Below are positions 1 to 6,792 of a DNA stretch of 6,792 nt, piece after piece; position 1 is the first letter of the stretch, and the number at the start of each line of letters is the position of its first letter. Source of the stretch: Pseudomonadota bacterium (GTDB lineage Bacteria; Pseudomonadota; Gammaproteobacteria; Xanthomonadales; Xanthomonadaceae); contig JAEWLO010000265.1 in NCBI GenBank assembly GCA_023457475.1, positions 1-6,792 on the forward strand. Reading direction: 5' to 3'. The translations under genes and the position numbers were made by a program. The notes under the pieces were generated by a model. It was not told where the DNA came from and made no database searches. It saw nothing but the letters and a program-made list of their open reading frames with translations.

Positions 1-950
1 ATCTTGTTCACGTCGTTCCACGAACTCGTGTAGCCGTAGCTCAGGCTGGCCTTCCAGTCTGCATTGATCTGCCAGTTCAGCGCGGTCGAGAGCAGGCTGG
101 AGCGCGTGTCGTAGTAAGTGCCGGGAATCGCGTTGTTCACGTCGCCGGCAATCGGGCGCGGCAGTTGGGTCAGGCCGATGAAATAGTACTGCGGCGATTC
201 CTCGCTGAGGTCGCGTTCCTGGAACACACCGTCGAACGTCCAGGTCAGTGCATCGCTCAGGCGGGCATCCAGCGACAGCGCGCCGACCTTGCGATCCACC
301 TCGCCGCCGTTGAAGGTCTCACCCTTCTCCTGGTAGGCGTTGAAGCGGTAGCCGAACATGTCCTCATTGCCGAAACGGCCGCCGACATCGACCTGACCGC
401 TGACCACGCCCTGCTCGCGCCAGCCCACCTGGGCGGAGAGGGTCGGCGAGTCGGTGGGCTTCTTCGTCACGTAGTTGACGATGCCGCCGGGCTGGCCGAA
501 GCCGTACATGAAGCCGCCCGGGCCCTTGAGCAGTTCCACCTGCTCCATCACTTCCAGTGGCCACTCGGTGCCCCACGACGATACCTGCAGGCCGTTGACG
601 CGGTAGCTGTCGTAGCCCAGGTCGATGCCGCGGTTGCGGATCGGCGAGCTCCAGCCGCTGGCGTAAGCGCTGACCTGGGTGACCACCGACGGATCGGTCA
701 GAAAGGCTTCGCCCAGCGAGACCACCTGACGCTGCTCGATCGCTTCACGGCCGACCACCGAAATCGCGAACGGGGTATCGCGCACGGCACGGTCACCCAA
801 CGCGCCGGTATCGGTGTGCGTGCGCTCACCGGAGACGTTGATGGCATCCAGGTCGGTGGCGCGCTGGGCGTGGGCGGCACAGGCCGCGGACAGGGACAGG
901 GTAAGCAGGGCCGGCCGCAGGGCACGGCGGGCAACAACGGAAGCACGCAT
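1..950 (-). CDS. TonB-dependent siderophore receptor, N-terminal part (3' end outside window)
   Basis: An outer-membrane gated channel expected to import a ferric siderophore or similar ligand using TonB-ExbBD energy. The ATG at 950-948 opens a stop-free frame of 316 codons to the left edge. Residues 1-28 form a signal peptide: basic start, hydrophobic core, AHA|Q cleavage site. A probable TonB box (DLDAINVSG) lies at 33-41. The plug follows at about 55-165, with PFAISVV at 60-66, IRNRGID at 104-110, and VELLKGPGGFMYG then QPGGIVNYVTKKP at 138-165, typical of siderophore receptors. From about 170, alternating aromatic strands (for example FGYRFNAYQEKG) begin the barrel. There is no N-terminal STN signalling domain, so FecA/FpvA-type signalling to a sigma factor is unlikely. 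Family members usually have about 650-800 residues, so less than half is visible. The start is supported by the signal peptide and by GGAGGA 10 nt upstream. Its promoter carries a Fur-box-like site. The ligand cannot be named from this part. Confidence 0.93.
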   Translation of the reverse strand, partial: MRASVVARRALRPALLTLSLSAACAAHAQRATDLDAINVSGERTHTDTGALGDRAVRDTPFAISVVGREAIEQRQVVSLGEAFLTDPSVVTQVSAYASGWSSPIRNRGIDLGYDSYRVNGLQVSSWGTEWPLEVMEQVELLKGPGGFMYGFGQPGGIVNYVTKKPTDSPTLSAQVGWREQGVVSGQVDVGGRFGNEDMFGYRFNAYQEKGETFNGGEVDRKVGALSLDARLSDALTWTFDGVFQERDLSEESPQYYFIGLTQLPRPIAGDVNNAIPGTYYDTRSSLLSTALNWQINADWKASLSYGYTSSWNDVNK

Positions 951-960
951 GTTGTGGGGG

Positions 961-966
961 TCCTCC
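961..966 (-). promoter_or_regulatory. Ribosome binding site of the TonB-dependent receptor
   Basis: The minus strand reads GGAGGA here, a near-perfect Shine-Dalgarno sequence, followed by a 10-nt spacer (CCCCCACAAC) and ATG at 950-948. The spacer is slightly longer than ideal. The site fixes the receptor start, because the signal peptide begins directly at this ATG. Confidence 0.75.
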
Positions 967-1032
967 GCGGACAGCAGCACACCGTCCGCGATCAGGTGAT
1001 GGCGGAAAAGAGGGTATGGCTGAGTCGGGGCA

Positions 1033-1077
1033 CTGCCCGCGAAAGCAGGAATCAGCGCGAAGCGCGAGGCGCGGCAG
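1033..1077 (-). other. Possible stem-loop in the receptor mRNA leader
   Basis: On the minus strand CTGCCGCG (1077-1070) can pair with CGCGGGCAG (1041-1033) if one G bulges out, giving an 8-bp stem. Inside it, GCGCTTCGCGC can form a small second hairpin. It lies between the predicted transcription start (near 1088) and the ribosome binding site, so it would be in a 5' leader of about 138 nt. No U-run follows, so it is not a standard intrinsic terminator, and I recognise no riboswitch class. It may be simple GC-rich self-complementarity or a degenerate intergenic repeat. Confidence 0.3.
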
Positions 1078-1089
1078 GACCGTGGCTGA

Positions 1090-1104
1090 TGCGAATTGTT
1101 CTCT
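1090..1104 (-). promoter_or_regulatory. Fur-box-like operator over the receptor promoter
   Basis: The minus strand reads AGAGAACAATTCGCA, an imperfect 7-1-7 inverted repeat. It matches 11 of 14 defined positions of the high-GC Fur variant TGAGAATNATTCTCA and 9 of 14 of the canonical TGATAATNATTATCA. It covers the whole predicted -10 hexamer, the usual place for Fur to block RNA polymerase when iron is plentiful. A siderophore-type receptor directly downstream fits this. The match and position are seen in the sequence; control by Fur is an inference. Confidence 0.6.
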
Positions 1105-1123
1105 TTTTGTCCGATTGCGTCAA
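1095..1123 (-). promoter_or_regulatory. Sigma70-type promoter of the TonB-dependent receptor
   Basis: Minus-strand -35 TTGACG (1123-1118, 5/6 of consensus) and -10 AACAAT (1100-1095, 4/6) are separated by exactly 17 bp, with an A-rich spacer (ACAAAAAGAG) in an otherwise GC-rich region. The predicted start is near 1088, leaving a leader of about 138 nt before the ATG. The -35 begins 23 nt after the mdtC stop codon, so the receptor probably forms its own transcription unit rather than relying on readthrough from the efflux operon. Confidence 0.6.
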
Positions 1124-1146
1124 ACGTTGGTCACAAATGACACCTA

Positions 1147-4100
1147 TCAGGCCCGCGCCGCACGTTTCAACATCGCCTTCTCGCGTCGCCGCGCGCGCCA
1201 TCCACGCCAGTGTCCCTGCAGGCAGGAGAAAATCACGTACAACGCGGGCGTGCTGAGCAGGGTCAGGCTCTGCGAGAACAGCAGGCCACCGATCATCGCG
1301 ATGCCCAGGGGACGCCGCAGCTCCGAGCCCTCGCCGATGCCGATCGCCAGCGGCACCGCCGCCAGGATGGCCACCATGGTGGTCATCATGATCGGGCGGA
1401 AACGCACGATGCTGGCTTCGCGTACCGCTTCCAGTGGCGTCCTGCCGTGCTCGCGCTGGGCGACCACCGCGAAGTCGATCATCATGATCGCGTTCTTCTT
1501 CACGATGCCGATCAGCAGCACCAGCGCGATCATCGAGATCACGGAGAGCTCGGTGTTGGTGACGAACAGCGCCAGCAGCGCGCCGACGCCGGCAGCGGGC
1601 AGGGTCGAGAGGATGGTCACCGGGTGCACCAGGCTCTCATACAGCATGCCCAGCACCAGATAGACCGTGATGATCGCGGCCAGCACGAGGATCAGCATGG
1701 AGTTGGGGTTGAGCTGCACGTTGAAGCCGCCCCCGTCGCTGATCCGGATGTCACCGGGCAGGCGCAGGCCGTCCACGGTGCGCTTGATGATCAGATCCGC
1801 TTCACCCGTGCTGACGCCCGGAGCCAGGTTGTAGCTCAGGTCCATCGTGGTGTACTGGTTCTCGTGCGTGATCTGCGGCGGCGCGAGGCCCGGCACCTGC
1901 CGGGCCACCGCGGTGAGCGGGATCATCTCGCCGTTGGCGGCGCGCACGTGGATCTCGTCCAGTGCCTTCGGCGTGGCCGTCTGCTCCGGCAGCGCGTTGA
2001 CCACCACGCTGTACTGGTTGATGTCCGAGTAGATCGTGGAGATCTGCCGCTGGCCGAACGCGCCGTACAGTGCCCCGTCGATCGCACCGACCGACACGCC
2101 CAGGCGCGCGGCCTTGGCGCGGTCGATCTCCACGTTCTGGCGCAGCCCGGCGGTATCCACATCGGTGCCCACGTCGCGCAGCTTGGGGTTCTGCTTCAGC
2201 GCGGCCTGGACCTTGGGCAGCCATTCCTGCAGCTGGGCCAGATCATTGCCCTGCAGCGACACACGGTACTGCGCGCCCTGGCTGCTGCCCCCACCGCCGT
2301 CACTGGGCAGATCCTGGATCGCCCGCAGCCGCAGCTGCAGGTCCGGATAACGGTCGGCCTTGGCACTCAGCCGGGCCAGAGCGGTCGCCGTGGTCTCGCG
2401 GCGGCCTTCCTTGCGCGTTTTCAGCTCTACGTTGAACTGCGCGCTGGAACCCTGGCGGCCGCTGCCGAGGCGTACGCCGACCGTCTTCACCGCCGGGTCG
2501 GCCATCAGCATGTCGGTGATGCGGCGCTGGCGGTTGACCATGTCCTCGAACGAGACCGTCGCGCTGGAATTGGCACGGCCCCAGATCAGGCCGGTGTCCT
2601 GAGGCGGGAACGAGCCCTTCTTGACCGCGCCCGCCAGCATGACCGTGGCCACGATCAGCAGGATCGGGGTCAGTGAGAGCAGCAGCGCGTGACGCAGCGA
2701 GAAGTCCAGGCAGACCGTGTACACGCGCAGCATGCGATCGTGCGCACCGTCCAGGAACCGGCCGATGCGCGACGGCGTCTCCGGCTCGGCATGTGCGCTC
2801 AGGAAGCGGCTGCACAGGGCGGGCGTGAGGGTGAGCGAGACGATCATCGAGACCACGATGGCCGCTACCAGCGTGACCGTGAACTCGCGGAAGAACGCGC
2901 CGACCATGCCACTGGCGAACAGCAGCGGAATGAACACCGCCACCAGTGAAGCGGTGATCGACACAATGGTGAAACCGATCTCGCGCGCACCGGTCAACGC
3001 GGCCTGCATCCGCGGCATGCCTTCATCCAGGTGGCGCATGATGTTCTCGATCACCACGATCGCGTCGTCGACCACGAACCCGATCGCGATCACCAGCGCC
3101 AGCAGGCTCAGGTTGTTCAGGGTGAAGCCGAACACGTACATCACCAGCGCAGCACCGGCCAGCGACAGCGGCACGGTGATCGCGGCGATCAGGGTCGGGG
3201 CCAGCCGGCGCAGGAACAGCGCCATGGTCAGCACCACCATCGCCAGGCTGATCAGCAGGGTGATCTGCACTTCATGGAGCGAGGAGCGGATGGTCGGGGT
3301 GCGGTCGAAGTAGGGCGTCAGCGTGGTGCCGGGCTGGAGGTAATCACGCAGCGTGGGAATCTGCGCCTTCACCCGGTCGACTGTTTCCACGATGTTGGCC
3401 CCGGCGCGGGTGAACACATACATCACCACCGCCGGTTTGTGGTTGAACCACGCGGCCTGGTAGGCGTCCTGCTGGCCGTCGTAGACGTTGGCGACGTCCT
3501 TCAGACGGATCACCCGGCCGTCGTCCTGGGTCTTGATCACCAGGTTGGCGAAATCCGCCGCACGCGCGACCGAGTCGTTGGCGATGATCGCGGTGGTGGT
3601 GTTGCCGTCGCTGAGGAAGCCGGTGGGCGAGGTGACGTTGGCGGCACGCACCGCATTGCGCAGGTCGTCGGGCGTCAAATTGAGCGCGTTGAGCAGGCGC
3701 AGGTTCACATCCACGCGTACCGCCGGCGTCGAGGCACCGGCGATGTCCACCGAGGAAACGCCGCTGATCTGCCGGATGCGCTGCGCGAGCAGGGAATCGG
3801 CGACGTTGTACAGCTCATCGGCCGACTGGGTCTGCGAGGTGAGCGCGATGGCGATCACCGGATCGTCGTTCGGATTGGCCTTCTGGAACATCGGCGAACC
3901 CAGCCCGGAAGGCAGGTCGGCCTGCGCCGAGTTGATCGCGGTCTGCACGTCCAGCGCGGCTGAATCGATGTCCACCCCGCCCTGGAAGATCATGAAGACC
4001 AGCGAGCTGCCTTCCGAACTGGACGAGCGCATCTGGTCCACCCCGGGCAGCTGGCCGAGGTGGCGTTCCAGTGGTGCGGTCACCGTGGAGGCCATGGTGG

Positions 4101-4269
4101 TCGCGTCCGCGCCGGACTGGCTGGCATGCACGAAGATCACCGGAATCTGGATGTTCGGCAGCGCCGAGACGCCCAGCTTCAGGTAGCAGAGCAGACCGAC
4201 CACGAACAGGCCGATGGCCAGCAGCGTGGTGCCGATGGGGCGGCGGATGAACGGACCGGAGATGTTCAC
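1147..4269 (-). CDS. mdtC: RND multidrug efflux permease, MdtC subunit
   Basis: Inner-membrane proton/drug antiporter subunit of an MdtABC-type tripartite pump (MuxC in Pseudomonas, SmeK in Stenotrophomonas). It is complete at 1040 residues, normal for the family. TM1 is at about 12-30, the first periplasmic porter region at 35-330, TM2-6 at about 335-490, TM7 at 528-548, the second porter region to about 855, and TM8-12 at 857-1017, followed by an Arg/Lys-rich cytoplasmic tail. Relay residues are all present: D401 and D402 (GFVVDDAI, TM4), K925 (IVKKNAI, TM10), R956 and T963 (VRFRPIMMT, TM11), matching AcrB D407, D408, K940, R971 and T978. KANPNDDPV and GQRQIST are MdtB/C-family signatures. 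A small Gly/Ser stretch (DGGGGSSQG) lies near 655. Translation starts at GTG 4269-4267 inside the end of mdtB. In E. coli, MdtC is the drug-binding member of an MdtB2-MdtC trimer. Substrates here are not known. Confidence 0.95.
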   Translation of the reverse strand: MNISGPFIRRPIGTTLLAIGLFVVGLLCYLKLGVSALPNIQIPVIFVHASQSGADATTMASTVTAPLERHLGQLPGVDQMRSSSSEGSSLVFMIFQGGVDIDSAALDVQTAINSAQADLPSGLGSPMFQKANPNDDPVIAIALTSQTQSADELYNVADSLLAQRIRQISGVSSVDIAGASTPAVRVDVNLRLLNALNLTPDDLRNAVRAANVTSPTGFLSDGNTTTAIIANDSVARAADFANLVIKTQDDGRVIRLKDVANVYDGQQDAYQAAWFNHKPAVVMYVFTRAGANIVETVDRVKAQIPTLRDYLQPGTTLTPYFDRTPTIRSSLHEVQITLLISLAMVVLTMALFLRRLAPTLIAAITVPLSLAGAALVMYVFGFTLNNLSLLALVIAIGFVVDDAIVVIENIMRHLDEGMPRMQAALTGAREIGFTIVSITASLVAVFIPLLFASGMVGAFFREFTVTLVAAIVVSMIVSLTLTPALCSRFLSAHAEPETPSRIGRFLDGAHDRMLRVYTVCLDFSLRHALLLSLTPILLIVATVMLAGAVKKGSFPPQDTGLIWGRANSSATVSFEDMVNRQRRITDMLMADPAVKTVGVRLGSGRQGSSAQFNVELKTRKEGRRETTATALARLSAKADRYPDLQLRLRAIQDLPSDGGGGSSQGAQYRVSLQGNDLAQLQEWLPKVQAALKQNPKLRDVGTDVDTAGLRQNVEIDRAKAARLGVSVGAIDGALYGAFGQRQISTIYSDINQYSVVVNALPEQTATPKALDEIHVRAANGEMIPLTAVARQVPGLAPPQITHENQYTTMDLSYNLAPGVSTGEADLIIKRTVDGLRLPGDIRISDGGGFNVQLNPNSMLILVLAAIITVYLVLGMLYESLVHPVTILSTLPAAGVGALLALFVTNTELSVISMIALVLLIGIVKKNAIMMIDFAVVAQREHGRTPLEAVREASIVRFRPIMMTTMVAILAAVPLAIGIGEGSELRRPLGIAMIGGLLFSQSLTLLSTPALYVIFSCLQGHWRGWRARRREKAMLKRAARA

Positions 4270-4277
4270 GCGCGGTC
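4266..4277 (-). promoter_or_regulatory. mdtB-mdtC translational coupling junction (AGGA and GTGA overlap)
   Basis: On the minus strand AGGA (4277-4274) lies 4 nt before the GTG start of mdtC (4269-4267). That GTG overlaps the TGA stop of mdtB (4268-4266) as GTGA. The ribosome binding site is thus inside the mdtB coding region. This arrangement usually links translation of the downstream gene to termination of the upstream one, which suits two proteins that must assemble in a fixed ratio. The start is confirmed by the conserved N-terminus (FIRRPIGTTLL) directly after it. Confidence 0.75.
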
Positions 4278-6792
4278 CTGCGCGGTGCCGTGGCGAAGCG
4301 CACGGGCCTCGCGGCGCGCACGCATGCGCTCGGAGAAGCGCTCCATGTACAGGTAGATCACCGGCGTGGTGTACAGCGTGACCAGCTGCGAGAGCAGCAG
4401 GCCGCCGACGATGGCGATACCCAGCGGTCGACGCAGCTCCGAGCCGATGCCGGTGCCCAGGGCCAGCGGCAGGGCACCGAGCATGGCCGCGGCGGTGGTC
4501 ATCATGATCGGGCGGAAGCGCAGCAGGCAGGCACGGCGGATCGCCTCGTGCGCGTTGGCCCCGGTCCGGCGCGCCTCAATGGCGAAGTCCACCATCATGA
4601 TGCCGTTCTTCTTGACGATGCCGATCAGCAGCACGATGCCGACGATGCCGTCCACCGACAGGCTCAGCCCGCACAACATCAGGGCCAGCAGCGCGCCGAC
4701 ACCGGCCGGGGGCAGGGTGGAGATGATGGTGATGGGATGGATGTAGCTTTCGTACAGCACGCCCAGCACGATGTAGATCACCACCAGCGAGGCCAGCAGC
4801 AGCCACACCACGTCGGTCTGGCTGCCGGTGAACTCGGCCGCCTTGCCGATGAACTGCGCATGCACCTGTGCCGGCATGTCCAGGCTGGCCCTGGTTTCCT
4901 CGATCGCCTGGACCGCATCGGACAGCGAGTAGCCCGGCGCGATGTTGAACGACACCGTGACCGCCGGCAGCTGCTGCTGGTGGCTGACCACCAGCGGGGT
5001 GCTGGTCACCCGGCTGTCGGCCAGCGCCGCCAGCGGAATGATGTTGCCCGCGCCCACCGGAATGCCGGTGTTCTGGGCACCGATACCGGTGGCGGTGGAG
5101 GAGTTGGACGAGGTGACCTGGCCGAAGTTGGTGGCGTTGCTGCCGGTCAGCGCACCGGCCCCGTTCGAGGCCACCGCCAGCTGGTTCATCAACGCGGTGC
5201 TGGTGCGGAATTCCGGGGCCACTTCCAGCACCACGCGGTACTGGTTGAGCTCGGTGAAGATGGTGGAGATCTGCCGCTGGCCGAAGGCGTCATACAGCGT
5301 GTCGTCGATGGTCTGCATCGGCACGCCCAGCACGCTGGCCTTGTCGCGGTCGACGTTGATTTCCAGGGCGCGGCCCTGGTTGGACAGGTTGTTGTCCACG
5401 TCGGCCAGTTCCGGCCGCTGACGCAGCGCCTCGGTCAGGCGCGTGGCCTGCAGCGCGACCTGCGCGCTGTCCACGTCGGACAGCGAGTACTGGTACTCGG
5501 TGGCCGCCACACGCGTGTCCAGGGTCACGTCCTGCACCGGCTTGAGGTACAGCGCCACGCCCGGGATGCCGGCCACCGCCTGCTGAAGGCGCGGCAGGAT
5601 GTCGTCCAGCCCGTCACGGTCGCCGCGCTGCTTCAGCACGATCGACAGCTGGCCCTGGTTGAGGGTGGGATTCATGCTGCCCGCGCCGATGAAGGCGGAC
5701 ACGCCGGTCACCGCCGGGTCCCTGCGCAGTGCTTCGGCCACTGCCTGGGTGCGCTGCTCCATCTGCGGGAAGGCGATGTTCTGGTCGGCCTGGACCACGC
5801 CGGTGATCAGACCGGTGTCCTGTTCGGGCAGCAGGCCCTTGGGAATGAGTACGTACAGCAGTACGGTCAGCACCAGCGCGGCGGCGGCCACGGCCAGGGT
5901 CAGCGGCCGGTGGTCCAGCACCCAGTCCAGGCTGCGCTCGTACAGACCCACGGTGCGGCTCCATACGGTCTGCTTGCCGGCGGCGTGCGCGCGCTCGTGC
6001 GCATCCTCGCCCTCGGGCAGCGCATCGGGCTTGAGCAGGTAGGCGCACATCATCGGGGTGAGCGTCAGCGAGATCAGCATCGACAGCACCACGGCGATGC
6101 TCAGCACCCACGCGAACTCATGGAACAGCCGGCCGGTCACGCCCGGCATCAGCAGCAGCGGCAGGAACACCGCGACCAGCGACACGGTCAGCGAGAGCAC
6201 GGTGAAGCCGATCTGGCGCGCGCCGATCTCGGCCGCTTCCGGACCGCTCTTTCCCTGTTCGATGTAGCGCACGATGTTCTCGATCATCACGATCGCATCG
6301 TCGACCACGAAGCCGGTGGCCACCACCAGCGCCATCAGCGAGAGGTTGTCCAGCGACATGCCGGCGAACGCCATCACTCCGAAGGTGCCGGCCAGCGACA
6401 ACGGCACCGCCACCGATGGAATGATGGTCGCCCACAGCCGGCGCAGGACCACGAAGATCACCGCCACGACCAGGCCGATGGTCAGGATCAGGGTGAACTG
6501 CACCTCATGAACGGACGCGCGGATGGTTTCGGTGCGGTCGGAGAAGATTTCCAGGTGCACGTCGGCCGGCAGCACGTTCTGCAGCTGCGGCAGCAGGGCG
6601 CGGATGCGTTCCACGGTCTGCACGATGTTGGCCCCGGGCTGACGGCGCACTTCCAGCAGCACCGCTGGCTTGCCGTCGGCCCAGGCGGCAAGCTGGTCGT
6701 TCTCGACGCCATCGATCACCTGGGCGACGTCCGACAGTCGTACCGGCGCGCCGTTCTTGTAGCTGATGATGGTCTCGCGGTACTCCGCGGCA
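4266..6792 (-). CDS. mdtB: RND multidrug efflux permease, MdtB subunit (N-terminus outside window)
   Basis: Inner-membrane partner of MdtC in an MdtABC-type pump (MuxB in Pseudomonas, SmeJ in Stenotrophomonas). The frame is open to the right edge and 841 residues are visible; from E. coli MdtB, roughly 240-250 are missing. The GTG at 6719-6717 is internal, because the conserved segment EYRETIISYKNGAPVRLSDV lies upstream of it. By visible residue number: end of the first porter region 1-95, TM2-6 about 97-255, TM7 293-313, second porter region to about 658, TM8-12 about 660-815. Relay residues D164/D165 (GFVVDDAI), K728 (IVKKNGI), R758 and T765 (LRFRPIMMT) are intact. Residues 543-582 are a Gly/Ser/Thr/Asn-rich loop that MdtC lacks. 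In E. coli, MdtB is thought to serve mainly proton translocation in the mixed trimer. An mdtA adaptor gene would be expected further upstream. Confidence 0.95.
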   Translation of the reverse strand, partial: AAEYRETIISYKNGAPVRLSDVAQVIDGVENDQLAAWADGKPAVLLEVRRQPGANIVQTVERIRALLPQLQNVLPADVHLEIFSDRTETIRASVHEVQFTLILTIGLVVAVIFVVLRRLWATIIPSVAVPLSLAGTFGVMAFAGMSLDNLSLMALVVATGFVVDDAIVMIENIVRYIEQGKSGPEAAEIGARQIGFTVLSLTVSLVAVFLPLLLMPGVTGRLFHEFAWVLSIAVVLSMLISLTLTPMMCAYLLKPDALPEGEDAHERAHAAGKQTVWSRTVGLYERSLDWVLDHRPLTLAVAAAALVLTVLLYVLIPKGLLPEQDTGLITGVVQADQNIAFPQMEQRTQAVAEALRRDPAVTGVSAFIGAGSMNPTLNQGQLSIVLKQRGDRDGLDDILPRLQQAVAGIPGVALYLKPVQDVTLDTRVAATEYQYSLSDVDSAQVALQATRLTEALRQRPELADVDNNLSNQGRALEINVDRDKASVLGVPMQTIDDTLYDAFGQRQISTIFTELNQYRVVLEVAPEFRTSTALMNQLAVASNGAGALTGSNATNFGQVTSSNSSTATGIGAQNTGIPVGAGNIIPLAALADSRVTSTPLVVSHQQQLPAVTVSFNIAPGYSLSDAVQAIEETRASLDMPAQVHAQFIGKAAEFTGSQTDVVWLLLASLVVIYIVLGVLYESYIHPITIISTLPPAGVGALLALMLCGLSLSVDGIVGIVLLIGIVKKNGIMMVDFAIEARRTGANAHEAIRRACLLRFRPIMMTTAAAMLGALPLALGTGIGSELRRPLGIAIVGGLLLSQLVTLYTTPVIYLYMERFSERMRARREARALRHGTAQDRA

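Noticed and set aside
1127..1143. Possible terminator hairpin after mdtC (GTCA TTTG TGAC on the minus strand)
   Set aside because: The stem is only 4 bp of mixed composition and no U-run follows, so it is not a credible intrinsic terminator.
165..1256. A 363-codon plus-strand open frame crossing the receptor start, the intergenic gap and the mdtC end
   Set aside because: It runs antisense through the receptor coding region and its promoter, has no recognisable domain, and is explained by high GC.
1210..2676. A 488-codon open frame on the plus strand opposite mdtC
   Set aside because: It is antisense to a conserved RND gene. Its product is an implausible mix rich in His, Arg, Gln, Asp and Gly with no recognisable domain, as expected from third-position GC bias.
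3031..3963. A 310-codon plus-strand open frame opposite the first half of mdtC
   Set aside because: It is rich in His, Gln, Arg and Asp, shows no domain, and is a shadow of the conserved minus-strand frame.
4266..4269. mdtB and mdtC as a split or frameshifted single gene
   Set aside because: Each has its own full RND architecture and set of proton-relay residues. They are known paralogous partners; the 4-bp overlap is a normal operon junction.
6717..6719. GTG as a possible start for a short mdtB
   Set aside because: The same frame continues upstream to the window edge and encodes the conserved MdtB segment EYRETIISYKNGAPVRL, so this GTG is an internal valine.

Overview
The window is high-GC DNA (roughly two-thirds G+C by eye) from a Gram-negative bacterium. 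It encodes two inner-membrane RND efflux subunits and an outer-membrane TonB-dependent receptor. The protein sequences resemble those of Xanthomonadaceae (Stenotrophomonas/Xanthomonas type), where a pair of MdtB/MdtC-like pumps is known in S. maltophilia as SmeJ/SmeK of SmeIJK. That taxonomic placement is an inference from memory of the families, not a search result.

All three real genes lie on the minus strand, so the biological order runs from the right edge to the left. (1) 6792-4266 holds the C-terminal ~841 residues of an MdtB-type RND permease; its N-terminus, and presumably the mdtA adaptor gene, lie beyond the right edge. (2) 4269-1147 is a complete 1040-residue MdtC-type RND permease. 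It starts at a GTG that overlaps the mdtB stop codon (GTGA), so the two are co-transcribed and probably translationally coupled. (3) After a 196-bp gap (951-1146) comes the first ~316 residues of a TonB-dependent siderophore-type receptor (950-1), which runs off the left edge. The gap holds a good sigma70-type promoter (TTGACG, 17-bp spacer, AACAAT), a Fur-box-like palindrome lying on its -10, a possible stem-loop in the leader, and a GGAGGA ribosome binding site.

MdtB and MdtC are known in E. coli to form a mixed trimer (two MdtB, one MdtC) that works with the MdtA adaptor and an outer-membrane channel such as TolC. Both proteins here keep the proton-relay residues (Asp-Asp in TM4, Lys in TM10, Arg and Thr in TM11). 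The receptor would bring a ferric siderophore or similar ligand into the periplasm using TonB energy, probably under iron control. The pump and receptor appear to be separate transcription units, although a siderophore export/import partnership is conceivable. The least ordinary feature is a ~37-residue Gly/Ser/Thr/Asn-rich loop in MdtB that its partner MdtC lacks. I see no mobile element, CRISPR, tRNA or rRNA, and no clear sign of a novel system.
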